Positions 1-49,302 are shown, numbered from the stretch's first letter. The stretch is 64,000 bases of DNA from Odobenus rosmarus divergens (GCF_000321225.1 NW_004450566.1:2631892-2695891); one strand, 5' to 3'. Numbers and translations: made by a program. The notes: a model not told the origin generated them from the sequence alone.

Positions 1-112
1 AAATTATAATTTTGAAGGCTTTTTTATAAAGACTAAAAAAACCCCATTATTTAATTATACCATAACCAAAGAGAAATTCTAACCAATATATTAAAGCCTT
101 GGGGCATTTTCA

Positions 113-38300
<38,188 letters not shown>

Positions 38301-38437
38301 TCTGCTCACTCCCCTTCCCCACTGGGCGCGAGGCGGGCCGGCGGGCGAACGGGAGCGCGCACGCCGAACACCTCCGGCTGGCGCGCGGGCGGTGGGAGGG
38401 GCTACGTTGTGGAGTCGTGGGGTGTAGAAGGAAAGCT

Positions 38438-38442
38438 ATTGG
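38438..38442 (-). promoter_or_regulatory. CCAAT box
   Basis: Reads CACCAATAGC on the minus strand, roughly 140 bases upstream of the guessed CHD1 start. That is a suitable NF-Y position, but the match is short. Confidence 0.45.
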
Positions 38443-38467
38443 TGCTGAGGAGGGCGAAGAGTGAATG

Positions 38468-38479
38468 CGCGCACGCGCA
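38468..38479. promoter_or_regulatory. NRF1 site
   Basis: CGCGCACGCGCA is a perfect match to the NRF1 consensus YGCGCAYGCGCR. It lies just upstream of the CHD1 leader inside the CpG island. NRF1 commonly drives CpG-island housekeeping promoters. Confidence 0.6.
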
Positions 38480-38989
38480 TGAATGGGAGCGCGCACGCTC
38501 GCCGCGCGGAGGCCGCCGGACTCTGACCACGGCCGTGGGCCGCTGATCCTTGCTCGGGCGCCCTCTCTTAGTGGCCGGGAATTGAATTCCGGGAAGTGGG
38601 AGCTGCAGGCTCGCTCCGTGCGGGTATGGACGCTGCTGTCACTCGGAACGATTACGCAAGGACGTCGCGGCGGAGAGACTGAGAAGCTACGGGGGAAGCA
38701 GGGGGGTGGGGAAACGCTAAAAACTACGTTGGGGCTAGGAGTGCCTCGGGAGGGCCAAGTTGGATAAGCCGAGGGAGCAGGGTCTTGCGTGGAGTCTGGT
38801 TGCCCAGGCCTGGAACCATAGCTCCCTCGGCCCAGTCTGAGCGCCTGTCCGGAGGGGTGGGGAGGGGGCTGTGCGTCACACCAGGCAGCCTGGGAACCCA
38901 ACTGTTGGGCAACTGTGGTCACCTCCCGCCGCCTCCTACGCTTAGGCGACGTGTGACACGGGCTCCCTCGGGGGTCTCATGCCCCGAAA

Positions 38990-38998
38990 GGGCGGGGC
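38990..38998 (+). promoter_or_regulatory. GC box (Sp1/KLF)
   Basis: GGGCGGGGC lies at the outer edge of the CpG-rich region. It is a classical Sp1 core, but single short matches are common in GC-rich DNA. Confidence 0.4.
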
Positions 38999-39059
38999 TC
39001 CTGAGGAGACGGAGAAAAATAGAGACCGAGTTGTTGTCCTCCTGTGATTGATTCATTTG

Positions 39060-41390
39060 TGGGTAGCCCTTGCCTGGTTCAGTAAAAAGCTTTCACTACC
39101 TTTCTAAGTCTCTTCCTGGAGGGCGGGTTGGAGGGTGCGGTGCCGACTCGCAACAGAAAAGCAACTCCGGGACGTTAGTAACTGTGTCGGTTTAACCTGC
39201 TGCAATTTAGTTGACGGTTTCTTTCATAACTGTAACTGCGGGCCTAAGTTATAACCGTTTATAAGTGTGGAAGGAAACACCTTTCAAGCACGGTAGTGTC
39301 CTGCTTCACTCTTTTTTGAAAGCATTTTTTAAATCAAAATTCTTTTATACTTTTTTTTCCCCAGTCCATTGGTCAGTCTTGACTCACTCGAGGTTAATGA
39401 TAAAACTCTAATCCTATTCGCCAGTGATTGGATTTGGTGCAAAGGCCCACCTTCCAAGCCCAATGAGTTTGAATGTGGTAGCTGCATTCCCAAAATAATT
39501 CTTTTCGTTTGTGGGAAATACTCATGTTTTAGTCCACCAGCTGTTGAAACAGTTTGGTTTAAAGCCTTCAAAAAGATCTCAAAACAGAATTCCAAATATG
39601 TGTTCATTGTATGGAAGGGTATATTCACCTTTGGGAAGTAGGGAAAGGGAAACAAGTACACATGGTCTACTCGAAAAAAAAATGTTTATCATGAAGTAGT
39701 AAAATGTAACACTACCATAATTTGTAAAATGATCTGTGCTCAGCAATTTTTTTTAATTTTCTTTTTTCCTAGTTATTAAATAGCTGTAATGCTGGGTTGT
39801 GAAGAATAAGGTCATAACAAATACCCATTTCTGAAGTCCCTAAAAGTAGGAACTAACTGCTAGTTTTTAATGTTATGCTTTGAAAATATGATAAAGGGAC
39901 CTTAAGGATAGGGGCTTCCTGTGCCTCAGACTAATTTCTTTATTGGATTACTAGAGTGGTAAGTAAAAGGAAAAAGCCCCAGAAAAACAGTAACCATTGC
40001 AGATAAAGAATTTTGTAATCAGAAGAATGATTCGGATAATAAAGACTTGAATTATATCTGTACTACATTTTATCATTATCTTACAAAAAAGAATTGTATG
40101 AATTATATATATGTTTTCTGAAAGCACATCACAAACCTTTTTAAACTATGCCATTTGGATGTGACATACTACACATAAACTCTATAGACATCTTTTTGCA
40201 AAATAAGTCTTAATAAATTTGTAACAAAATATTGAAACTTTGAGATTTATATTTCTGGTAATATCATAATATACTTTATGACTCCACAGAATTTTAGAAT
40301 TACTGTTGAGAATGTGGAGAAATACAAGCTATTTGTGGAAAATGGGAACAGTCTTGCCAGTTAAGTTTTTTAAAAGTTATTTGATGAATAAAGCAAGAGT
40401 ATTTCTTTGTCCATTTGTTATCTGCACAGTTAAATTTTTAGTTTCACTTTGTTTGGACAAACTGTCCTTATCTCTCTCTATTGGTACTAAAAACAATAGA
40501 CAGTTGATAATCTCAGCACATGACTAGCAAAAATCCTTGAAAATTAATGTCAACCAGGAGGTCTTTATTATTTCCCATTTGAGAAATTTCATATTCTTTG
40601 GAAAGCATATTATGTTTACAAAATCTAGGACAGCACTTTGTGGGACCTTGATTCTGATATGCTCTGCTAGGACTAGTTACTGATGGGTATCCATAGGTGG
40701 AGATAGATTGAGAACCACTTACCGAGAATTGTGAGATGTTCAACATAAATACAATGATAACTCTTGCTTTTCTCATGAATGTTTTGGATGCCAAGATAGG
40801 ATTTTAATTCCATAATTATATTCTTGTTGCCTAGAGGATTTGTGTATGAGAAGCTGCTAAAACAATCAGAACAGTATTAAAATAGCCTAGAATCTAAACC
40901 TATGTCATTATCCCCCAGATCCTTCCCAAACAGAGGAATAGCTTTCCAAATATACTTAAATTTACAAAGTCCTTTATAAATAGAACCCATGAAATTCTAA
41001 GTCACCTTATAGTGAATATTTACATTTTCTGTTTTTTTAATCATTAAAATTATATGACAGGAGCTCTGGTTCCCAGTGTTGAACAGGGGGCAGGAGTCAG
41101 TAACTGAGGAAATTTTTTCCTAACTATGCATGCTGGACACTCCCTTTCCTCTTCTGGTACGCATAATTTCTAGGTTCTAGATAGTGTTTAGAAATTTTTT
41201 TCTGGATTTTTCAGATATCCACCAACCGTTCGTTCACCTTGCTTATGGCCATTGTATATGGGGGTTTTACTGATAAATTCTTGAATCACAAGTTAAATTT
41301 CAAATGGAAAGTTCTTAGAGGTTATACCAAGAGGCAACTATATATAAAATCTAACCATTGATCTGGATGTAAAGATTCTACCTCCTCTAA
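39060..41390. other. Intergenic, mostly unassigned
   Basis: AT-rich DNA beyond the CpG island. I see no CAN-SINE. A possible MER5-type end (GATTGAGAACCACTT) lies at about 40715-40732. No spliced gene structure was found. Confidence 0.45.
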
Positions 41391-41393
41391 TTT

Positions 41394-41426
41394 ATTATTA
41401 GAGTAACTAATAGTTACTCTAATAAT
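41394..41426. repeat. Perfect hairpin 1 (15-bp arms, 3-base loop)
   Basis: ATTATTAGAGTAACT, loop AAT, then the exact complement AGTTACTCTAATAAT. The last six bases are shared with hairpin 2. Confidence 0.95.
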
Positions 41427-41449
41427 ACATTAGTAACTAATGTATTATT
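41421..41449. repeat. Perfect hairpin 2 (13-bp arms, 3-base loop)
   Basis: AATAATACATTAG, loop TAA, then CTAATGTATTATT. Both hairpins carry AGTAACTAAT around the loop. Confidence 0.95.
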
Positions 41450-41454
41450 CCTCT

Positions 41455-42060
41455 CTTGCAGATCCTTTAGTTGCTGTTCATTTTACCTGGTGTATGTCGT
41501 CTTCACCCTTTCTTAATCTCTAATACTTTATTTATATAAGCTCCAGTTTCTCTGCGTCTTTCCCTCTAGCTCACCCTGTGGCTTCCTTCAGACTTGAAAT
41601 CTAATGAAATCACTCCCCTGCCTTAAATATGTATTTTTTAAATATACTACAAATTTGTGTACATAATATTTTAATGAGTCTTTTCACAATCTTACCCCAG
41701 CGTTGCCTCCCATCATTCCTAGGAGACACATGACACTCTAGCCACACATTTCTAAAGGTCATTGGAAAGTTACCTTTAATTGTAAATGGATATAGTCCAT
41801 CTATCTTATGAAGTAGTCTCTTACAGGTTTAAGTAAATCATCAAGGATTGTTGAATGTCCTGATACAATTGTACGACACCTTATGAGACATGTCAGGCCG
41901 CTCTCCACCTCCCTTTTAGGACATCAGATTGTGTATTCTGTAAGTGCAGCATGTCTTTGTATTGTAATAAAGCATTTGTTTCCATACTACACTGTGAGCC
42001 CCTTGAGTGGAAACTCTCTGTGCCCCCAGGGCACTATTGTTGGCATTTATTCGAAAAACT
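41455..42060 (+). mobile_element. Possible L2-type LINE remnant
   Basis: GAAATCACTCCCCTGCCTTAAA, TTGCCTCCCATCATTCC and ACTGTGAGCCCCTTGAGTGG recall blocks of L2, spread over 600 bp. Limits and continuity are uncertain. Confidence 0.35.
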
Positions 42061-42248
42061 GCATACCAGACATTTTGCTAGGGTGGGGATGATTGTGGGG
42101 GGATTATAATAGAGCAAAAACATACTTTCAAGAGTTAAAGTCTAATAGAGGAAACCATCATACTGCAAAATCATAACTGAGAAAAATGGTATGAAGAATC
42201 AATCACATGAGAATTCATAATGGAGAGCCCTAGTCAGAAGAGTCTCCA

Positions 42249-42446
42249 GGGGTGCCTGGGTGGCTCAGTGGGTTGAGTGTCTGACTCTTGGTTTTGGCTC
42301 AGGTCATGATTTCACGGGTCCTGGGATCAAGTCCAATATCAGGCTCAATGCTCAGCACGGAGTCTACTTGAGATTCTCTCCCTCTCCCCCTCCCACTCAT
42401 GTGCTCTCTCACAAACTCTGTCTCTCTAAAATAAATCTTAAAAAAG
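42249..42446 (+). mobile_element. CAN-SINE
   Basis: Head GGGTGCCTGGGTGGCTCAGT with the variant GTCTGACTCTTGGTTTTGGC, tail AAATAAATCTTAAAAAA. Flanks GTCTCCAG and GGCTCCAAAG are a poor duplication. Confidence 0.9.
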
Positions 42447-42741
42447 GCTCCAAAGGAAGTGACATTATTGGAGAACTGAAGCATTAATATGGAGTAGAAA
42501 AGCAAAAGAGAGGTAAAAGAGCTTTCCAGGCAAAAGAAATAAGATGGGCAAAAATTCTGGGCCAGAGAGATGGGGTCAACTTACAATCCAGTTTGCCAAG
42601 GATAGGCATTTTTTACTTTCAGAGGTGCTCTGGTGTGGACTACAAGGAGCATAGTACTGCTGGAGCAGACAGAACTGAGGAAGATGAAGCTGCATAGGAG
42701 CCAGGCTCTTCAGGTCCCAAAGGCAGGTAAAGAAGTGGGTT

Positions 42742-42914
42742 TGGGGCACCTCAGTGGCTCAGTCAGTTAAGCGTCCAACTTTTGATACCAGCTCAGGTCA
42801 TGATTTCAGGGTTGTGAGATCAGGTTCTATGCTAGGCATGGAGCCTGCTTGGGATTCTCTCTCTCCCTCTGCCCCTTCCCACTCTCCTCTCTTACAAAAT
42901 AATAATAAAAATTG
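42742..42914 (+). mobile_element. CAN-SINE
   Basis: Head GGGGCACCTCAGTGGCTCAG, with CCAACTTTTGATACCAGCTC, ending in AATAATAATAAAAATT. The target-site duplication AGTGGGTT lies at 42734-42741 and 42915-42922. Confidence 0.9.
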
Positions 42915-42922
42915 AGTGGGTT

Positions 42923-44140
42923 CTTTTCTTGGAACAAAGGGAAACCTTTGAAGGATTTTAAACTGGTAATGAAGGATTTGCAAATTGGAAAATTTAGGCT
43001 TAAAAATTAGTGGCATGTCAAAGAAAACATAATATTCTTAAGTGAATTAGGCTAAAGGATAACTTGATGGACCAGGGTAGTGTTATGGAAGAGAGAGCAG
43101 TTTTGGAAGGAAATGTCCACAGGGTTTGTTGATACAATTGGATTCAGGATTAGGAGGAGGAGGGAAGCTGTACATACAATGGAATGGAATGGAACTGAAT
43201 GATAATAACATTCATTTCAATGGTAATATATTTGGAGATGGGTAGGTGTGAAGATCATAAATTTGGCAATTACTGAGTTTCTGATACCTTTGAGTCATCT
43301 AAGAGTCTGGTATAGAAATCTAGAGCTGAGAAGGGAGATGGACTGAATAAAAACTGTTAAGTGTGTGGGGAGAAATTGAAGTCTTGAGTATACATGAAAT
43401 AAACTTGAAAGACAGCCTAGGAGTACACAGTCAAGAACTTGAATTAATTTTTGGCTAGGTGGAAGAAGATGAGCTGGATAAGGAGTTGGAAATGTCCAGT
43501 GTGTTGTGCAATGGATAACAAAGGCAGTACTTCAAGGAAGGAGTGGTGAATAGTGTATAACACTATTGAGAATCATGTGAAATAAGGTCAGCATATCCAC
43601 TGGGTTTAGTAACATGATGAACATCTGTTACCTTAGAACTATTTTGTTGGAATAGTAGGGCCAGAAGTCAGATTGGAGTGGAATGTGTTAAATGAATCAT
43701 TGAGTCTAACTAAAATCATTGACTTTGACTTGGGAGGGAATATGAATTGTTGGGGGAAGGGTTGTGGATTTTTATTTGTTTAGGTGAAAGACTTCAGGTG
43801 TTTCAAAAACAATGAGAAATGTCCTTTTGAGAGAGAGGTTGATTAGAGAAGAGTTAGCAATAATTAGTTGGAAGAATTAACAATAGTTGGAAGGATTAAT
43901 AGTCAGAAAAGGAAATACATTAAAAGTCTGATTTAGGAAAAAAAATAATTTTTTCAATCAGGAACTAAACACTAGATACCACTATTTATAGTTATGGGCC
44001 CCAGGTGGTCATTTGGTGTGATTTGAGAGTTTCTGTGAGCTTTCTATTCCCCAAATTTATGTATGCCTCATATGTCTACTAATGTTTGAAAAATTGTTGG
44101 TAGAAATCTATTTTAAAGCATATACTCCTGGGAGGAGTAA
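42923..44140. other. Intergenic, ancient repeat-like DNA
   Basis: The purine-rich stretch (GGAAACCTTTGAAGGATTTTAAACTGG, TGATGGACCAGGGTAGTGTTATGG, GTCTGGTATAGAAATCTAGAGCTG) resembles reversed L2-type LINE sequence. It is too diverged for limits. No gene is seen. Confidence 0.35.
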
Positions 44141-44150
44141 TATGTTAAGA

Positions 44151-44290
44151 AGTTCTCAACTGTGCCCAAAATTTAGAATTAAAATTTGGGTAGCTTTGCC
44201 ATAAAAATGTTCAAGCCCTACCTCAAGAAATTGCATTCCATTGTTTTAAGGTGAGTCCTTGGCCTATGCATTCTTTAAAAGCTCACCTTT
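44151..44290 (+). mobile_element. MER5A-like hAT fragment
   Basis: AGTTCTCAACTGTGCCCAAAATTTAGAATTAAAATTTGGGTAGC and CAAGCCCTACC, taken as separate blocks, follow the MER5A left half. Confidence 0.55.
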
Positions 44291-44423
44291 TCTTAAAGAT
44301 GATTCTGTGCTATAGCACTGGAAAACCATGGGCATCATTGTATTAATATTGCATTGACTCAAAACAGTTTAGATGAAGTGTGGAGAGTCCAGGACACTTA
44401 TTTTTTATAACAGTCGTTATTAA

Positions 44424-44631
44424 TGGGGCAAGGGAAGATTTTGCCCCACAGGTGACATTTGGCAATATCTGAAAACATTTTTGGTTGTCACAATGAATGG
44501 CAGGTGCTGCTGACATATAATGGGTAGAGGCCAGGGGTACTGCTAAAGATCCTACAATGCACCGGACAGCCCCAACAACAAAAAGTTATCTGGCCCCAAA
44601 TGACAATAGTGCCATTGTTGAGAAACCCTGC
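44424..44631 (+). mobile_element. MER20 DNA transposon
   Basis: Nearly full-length, about 210 bp: GATTTTGCCCCACAGGTGACATTTGGCAAT, CATTTTTGGTTGTCACAATG, GGGTAGAGGCCAGGGGTACTGC, CCTACAATGCACCGGACAGCC and GCCATTGTTGAGAAACCCTG. MER20 is an ancient eutherian hAT-Charlie MITE, and some copies elsewhere act as enhancers. Confidence 0.85.
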
Positions 44632-44848
44632 TATAAAGAAAGGCAAACTAAGTAGTATTCTTTAGTGAAATCTTAATGGGTAAAGTTGTGGTTTGGTAAG
44701 GGTGCTAATGAAGGAGGATCTACTCTACCCAACAACTTAGCCTAAGCTCAAACTTATTTATAATTAGCAACAAAAGAACCTCAAAACACATTTGCAAAAC
44801 AAAGAAATATAACTAGCACAATAGACTGATTATGTTATTTTCCTTGTT

Positions 44849-45030
44849 TAAAATATTTTATTTATTTAATAGAGACAGCGAGAGAGGGAACACAAGCAGG
44901 GGGAATGGGAGAGGGAGAAGCAAGCCTCCCTCGGAGCAGGGAGCCTGATGCAGGGCTTGATCCCAGGACTGTGGGATCATGACCTGAGCTGAAGGCAGTC
45001 GCTTAACCAACAGAGCCACCCAGGTGCCCC
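44849..45030 (-). mobile_element. CAN-SINE
   Basis: Reverse copy, TTAAAATATTTTATTTATTT to AGCCACCCAGGTGCCCC. Flanks TTTCCTTGTTTAAA and TTGTCCTCGTTCAAA are a decayed duplication. Confidence 0.9.
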
Positions 45031-45054
45031 ATTGTCCTCGTTCAAAAGAAAATA

Positions 45055-45615
45055 CAGTGTAACTGAAACTCTTATTGCTGGTGGACGTGTAAATTGGATT
45101 GGAAAATCGATGGCAGTATCTATTATAGCTGAACTTATGCCTACCCTATATCAGCAACTTCTATCTCAATAAATTAATGAAGGTTTCTGCTAAAAGTCTC
45201 ATATACAAAAGTTTATCGCAGTTTGATTCATTATGGCCTCAAACTGGAATAAAGTGAAGTATATCCATATAATGAAATACTACCCATCAATTAAAAAGCA
45301 TAGATTGCTACACACAATAACATGGATAGATCTCAGAGGTATTGTGTCGAGTGAAATAGACATAGAATTCATATTGCATAATTCCATTTATGTAAAATTT
45401 AAGGACGAAGCTAATTTGTGATGATAAAAGGATAGTAGCCTCTCAGGGCATAGGTATTAGATGGGGCATAAATGATGAAATGATGGAAATGTCCTTCCAC
45501 ATCTTCATCTGGCTGGTTATATGAGCGTATACATATGAAAAAGTTTGAACTGAACATTTCAGTTTTGTTGACTTTACTGTGTATATGCTATATCCCCATT
45601 TCTTAAAAATTAGGG
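45055..45615 (+). mobile_element. Old LINE-1 3' end
   Basis: CTTATTGCTGGTGGACGTGTAAATTGG, AACTGGAATAAAGTGAAGTATATCC, AATGAAATACTACCC and AACATGGATAGATCTCAGAGG follow the end of ORF2 and the 3'UTR of an ancient L1M. It has many stops. Confidence 0.7.
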
Positions 45616-45724
45616 AAAGAAACTGGGAAACCTAATTTTGAACTACTTGAAACCTTGTGTCTCAAGTGCTTGGTTAAATACAGGGTTAGCTACCTAATAA
45701 GATTCACTTTGTGAACAACTCCAA

Positions 45725-45840
45725 TGCATTGTTTAGTGAAAATAAATTTTGAATTTGGAGTCAGATCTGGTTTTGAACCATAGCTATATCCATTATTATG
45801 ACATTGGTAAAGTCACTTATATTGGTATTTTTTGTGACTA
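45725..45840 (+). mobile_element. MIR fragment
   Basis: TTTGGAGTCAGATCTGGTTTTGAACC, ATGACATTGGTAAAGTCACTTA: 5' half of MIR in order. Confidence 0.6.
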
Positions 45841-45884
45841 TGGAAGATCTGTGAGTTAAGAGAAATATAGAAAAATCCACTGTT

Positions 45885-46116
45885 GGGGCACCTGAGTGGC
45901 TCAGATGGTTAAGCATCTGCCTTCTGCTCAAGCCTTGATCTCCAGGTCCTGGGATCCAGCCCCATGTTGAGCACTACGTCAGGCTCCTGGCTCAGCGGGA
46001 AGTCTGCTTCTCCTGCCTCTCCCCTTTGCTCCTGCTCTCTCTCTCTTTCTCTCCCTCCCTCCCTTTCTCTGTATCTTTCTCTTTCTCAGATGAATAAATA
46101 AAAATCTTGAAAAAAG
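45885..46116 (+). mobile_element. CAN-SINE with long pyrimidine tract
   Basis: Head GGGGCACCTGAGTGGCTCAG. Its CT-rich part is expanded to more than 50 bases (about 46035-46088) before AATAAATAAAAATCTTG. The exact 14-bp target-site duplication AAAAATCCACTGTT lies at 45871-45884 and 46117-46130. Confidence 0.93.
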
Positions 46117-46404
46117 AAAAATCCACTGTTTTGTTTTGATTTTAGCCTTATTTCATGATCTCCACCACCACCGAGAAATATTCATAGACATTCAGGGGTG
46201 GGCCTCAGCAGCTGTATATGTATTAGGTAACTTAATGCCTCTTGTCTTTAGGATGAACTATACCCTATCTGGACCAATCAAATTATCTTGAGTATTTAAA
46301 ATTGGGGTTGAGAATGTTTATCAGACAGTTAATCTGTTCTGAGAAAGGAAGTTAGGTCAAGGCTACCTTATTTGGGAGCAGCATGTGGAGAATCTGAGTT
46401 GTGT

Positions 46405-46595
46405 TGCAGAGTAAGAATGATCTCACATTACTGTGTCATTCAGTGTTCTAAGTGTTATAATTTTGTGAGGTTGGTACTATTATCCCCACTTTGCAGGTAA
46501 GGAAGCTCAGAAGTTTGACTAAAGTAAATATGTATTGCAGCTAAAATAAAACTCAGTTTGTTTGACTCCAGAGTCTGTGCTTTCATGAAGCAGTG
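46405..46595 (-). mobile_element. MIR element
   Basis: In plus orientation: AGTGTTCTAAGTGTTATAATTTTGTGAGG, ACTATTATCCCCACTTTGCAGGTAAGGAAGCTCAGAAG, and TTTGACTCCAGAGTCTGTGC. This is a reversed MIR. Confidence 0.7.
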
Positions 46596-46599
46596 CGGA

Positions 46600-47215
46600 C
46601 ATATCAGACACAGCCATAAGAGCTGCCTTGGTTCCTGATAGGTTTCCATTTCTTGATCTCAGTCTCTTGAGAAGGTTGAGTTTGCTTCCTATCTTTGAAT
46701 TATTTATCATAGTTTATCCTTATAATAAAATTTCATGTCTTTGCTTAAGCTAGCTTAAGTGGGTTTCTGCCAATTGCAACTGGAAGAGTATTTCTCCAGT
46801 TCGACTGTGAATGGGATTGAAAATAACAAACCTCAGAGAAACTGAAGCTGGCTGAATCAAGGTGGAATAGCAGGCAATAAAGACTTTCCTGCCCTAAAAT
46901 GGGAATTTGTTAGCTTCTGTTATACAATTGTGAACCTTTTACCCAGGCTTTCTCCAATAGTATCTTAGAACTCAGAGTATATATTCACTGAAGTGAGGCA
47001 TTATAGAATTTTCTAGCTACATATTAAAAAAAAAAGTCACATGCATTGGTTACTATATGTAGAGTTTTTTAAAAGTATGTTCGAAAAAAGTTCTGAACAA
47101 AGTTCCCAGATGAAAGTCAATTGCACCAAATTTGTCCATTTATGCCAAATTTAGCAGATTTGACAATTATTGAAGCCAATTTGCCTTTGGTCTGAGAATA
47201 TATAAACAGATCAAG
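46600..47215. other. Intergenic, nothing recognised
   Basis: Unassigned AT-rich sequence. A short A run lies at about 47025-47035. Confidence 0.4.
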
Positions 47216-47230
47216 AAGTTAGTCAAGGGA

Positions 47231-47377
47231 GGGGTGCCTGGGTGACTCAGTTGGTTAAGCATCCCACTCTTGATTTTGGCTCAGGTCACGATCTCAGGGT
47301 TGTAAGATCGAGCCCCACTGGGTGTGGAGTCTGCTTAAAATTCTCTCTTTCCCTCTGCTCCTCCCCACCAAAAAAAA
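47231..47377 (+). mobile_element. CAN-SINE, short form
   Basis: Head GGGTGCCTGGGTGACTCAGT. The element ends early, in CCTCCCCACCAAAAAAA. The exact 12-bp target-site duplication TTAGTCAAGGGA lies at 47219-47230 and 47378-47389. Confidence 0.93.
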
Positions 47378-47399
47378 TTAGTCAAGGGATTTATTGAAT

Positions 47400-48300
47400 T
47401 GCAACATATTTTTTTTTTTGCCACCTTGTTTCTCACACTGAAGTTTTACATTTGCATTCCAGAGTGAAATTTTAGTAATAGCAATAGGACTCTCAAGAAG
47501 GAGCAAAATGATATCAAGACATTCCAATTTCTCAGTTCCCTCCAAAACATTTTTCACTGCTCATCCCCTTCACAAAAGTGTGATGATCCTTTACATTGTC
47601 TATCAATAGCTACTAAGATTGGAATGCACTATGTGTCTGGGAATATTACTAAATGACAAACTGCAAGCTGCCATGCACACTTTTTCTCTTGTTTGCTTTG
47701 AGGCTAAAGCAGAGGACAATGAGGATGGACAGAGTCCCCGCTGTTGCTAAGAAACAGAAGTTCAGAAGAATTGACAACTTAAGGAGAAACCTGACCCACT
47801 AAGTTCTTCAGCATTAGCTAAATACAAAACAAATCTCCCTAAAAGAAAATTCTCAGGCAGTCCTCCACAGTAAGGCAGTTGCATGTCATAAACCCTAAAA
47901 TAGACTCAGACCACAGACTATTTCAACCCCTCAAGCACCTCTCATTCTCCAGTACAAAAGAATCTGCACCAGCCAGAAGTGGGTACCCTTGCCCCAAATG
48001 AAGAACCTTAGTGTCCTTTGTCATGAGTGGCCCTGGAAGATTGTAAAAGAGAATCCAAATTGGGTGCAGCCAGATTTCCTAATAACTGACTAGGAAGTGG
48101 GTCCATTAGCTCATGCCTTATAAGATTTCAGGGGCCTATTATTTACTATCACACTCCTGCTGAATATAATATATAATTTAGTTAAACTAGTTTAATTTGT
48201 ATTGAGTCTACATATTGCAGAATTAATTCAAGTATTTCTTGGGTGCTTTTTATATGCCTATCCTTGGGGTAGGGGCATGGAAAACGTGTTAAAATGGACA
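47400..48300. other. Intergenic, nothing recognised
   Basis: No named element. It contains a T run (47410-47420). No reading frame of interest was found. Confidence 0.4.
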
Positions 48301-48615
48301 AGGGGCTTTCTCACTTGGAGTTGCCATTCTACTTTGGAGGAGGGAAAGAAGAGAGATCATTAAGGAAATAAGGGTACAAATTGGGTTGGGTTTTGTAGGG
48401 GAAAGGTGAAGTAATGTCAGAGAAAGTAAAAAGGAGACAAATGGAAAGAGCAATGGAGTGGTCAGAGAAGACTTCTTCAAGCTGTAACTGGTAGAATGAG
48501 GTTGTGCCTATTGTAGGAAGAACCATGGGAAGAGCAGGAAGGAGAACAAGTGCAAAGACCCTAAGGTAAGAAGGGGTTTGTTATATGTGAAGAACCGAAG
48601 GAGGCAAGTATAGCT
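48301..48615. mobile_element. Probable L2-type LINE remnant (reverse)
   Basis: Purine-rich AGAGCAATGGAGTGGTCAGAGAAG and GCAGGAAGGAGAACAAGTGCAAAGACCCTAAGG resemble L2 sequence read in reverse (the AGGCCTTGAGG-type block). It is diverged and has no firm limits. Confidence 0.4.
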
Positions 48616-48622
48616 GAAGCAT

Positions 48623-49017
48623 AGTGTAGGAGAAGTTAAGTTGATATCTAATCCTAACAACTATTATATATTAGAATAGCTTTTTATGTGGAGAGCTAGA
48701 GAGAGCTGCTTTCACTTTTCCTACTATTATCCATTTTCTACATAGCAGCTACAACAATCTTTTAGAAAGTAAATCAGATTATGTATTCTTTGGGGTAAAG
48801 CCTTTCAACAGCATCTTCTTGTGTTTGGAATTAAATCCCAGTGCTTTCCATAGACCACAAGGCTCTGGATCAAAGGAGGTTCCTTGAATGTTTTTTTGAC
48901 ATCCAATATCAACTTCTCCTACACTAAAAATGGATAATAGTAGGAAAAGTGAAAGTGGCTCTCTCTAGCTCTCCACATAAAAAGCTATTCTAATATATAA
49001 TAGTTGTTAGGATTAGA
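48623..49017. repeat. Large inverted repeat with permuted flanking element
   Basis: Arm Y at 48647-48737 and its reverse complement at 48927-49017 match at 89 of 91 bases. The only differences are the adjacent TG in one arm against CA in the other. A 25-bp element X (48623-48647, starting AGTGTAGGAGAAGTT) recurs inverted at 48906-48925 with a 5-bp deletion of one AAGTT copy. The order is X, Y, spacer, X-inverted, Y-inverted, so X is not where a simple palindrome would place it. The spacer (48738-48905) has L2-like text (GTAAATCAGATTATGTATTC). Confidence 0.92.
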
Positions 49018-49274
49018 GGAGTAGCTTTGAAATGTAGAGAAGATGGAATTTAGATTAATTTGGGATGTAAGAGTGACGACAATTGAGTTGCGGTCATCAT
49101 TTGCTATACATTATCTAAATATATCAATAAATAGCAAACAAGTATATTGTTTGAAAATGTGGAGATAAATATCAAAGAGCTAGAAATGTTGAAGGTATTT
49201 GAGAGTGGAGAGGGCTGGGAGAGAGAAATATTTTTTTTTCCATAAACATTCAATGTAATTTTTAAATAAAAATT

Positions 49275-49302
49275 GGTGTGTGTGTGTATGTGTGTGTGTG
49301 TA
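49275..49302 (+). repeat. (TG)n microsatellite
   Basis: TG repeat with one TATG interruption, just before the SINE at 49318. Confidence 0.9.
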
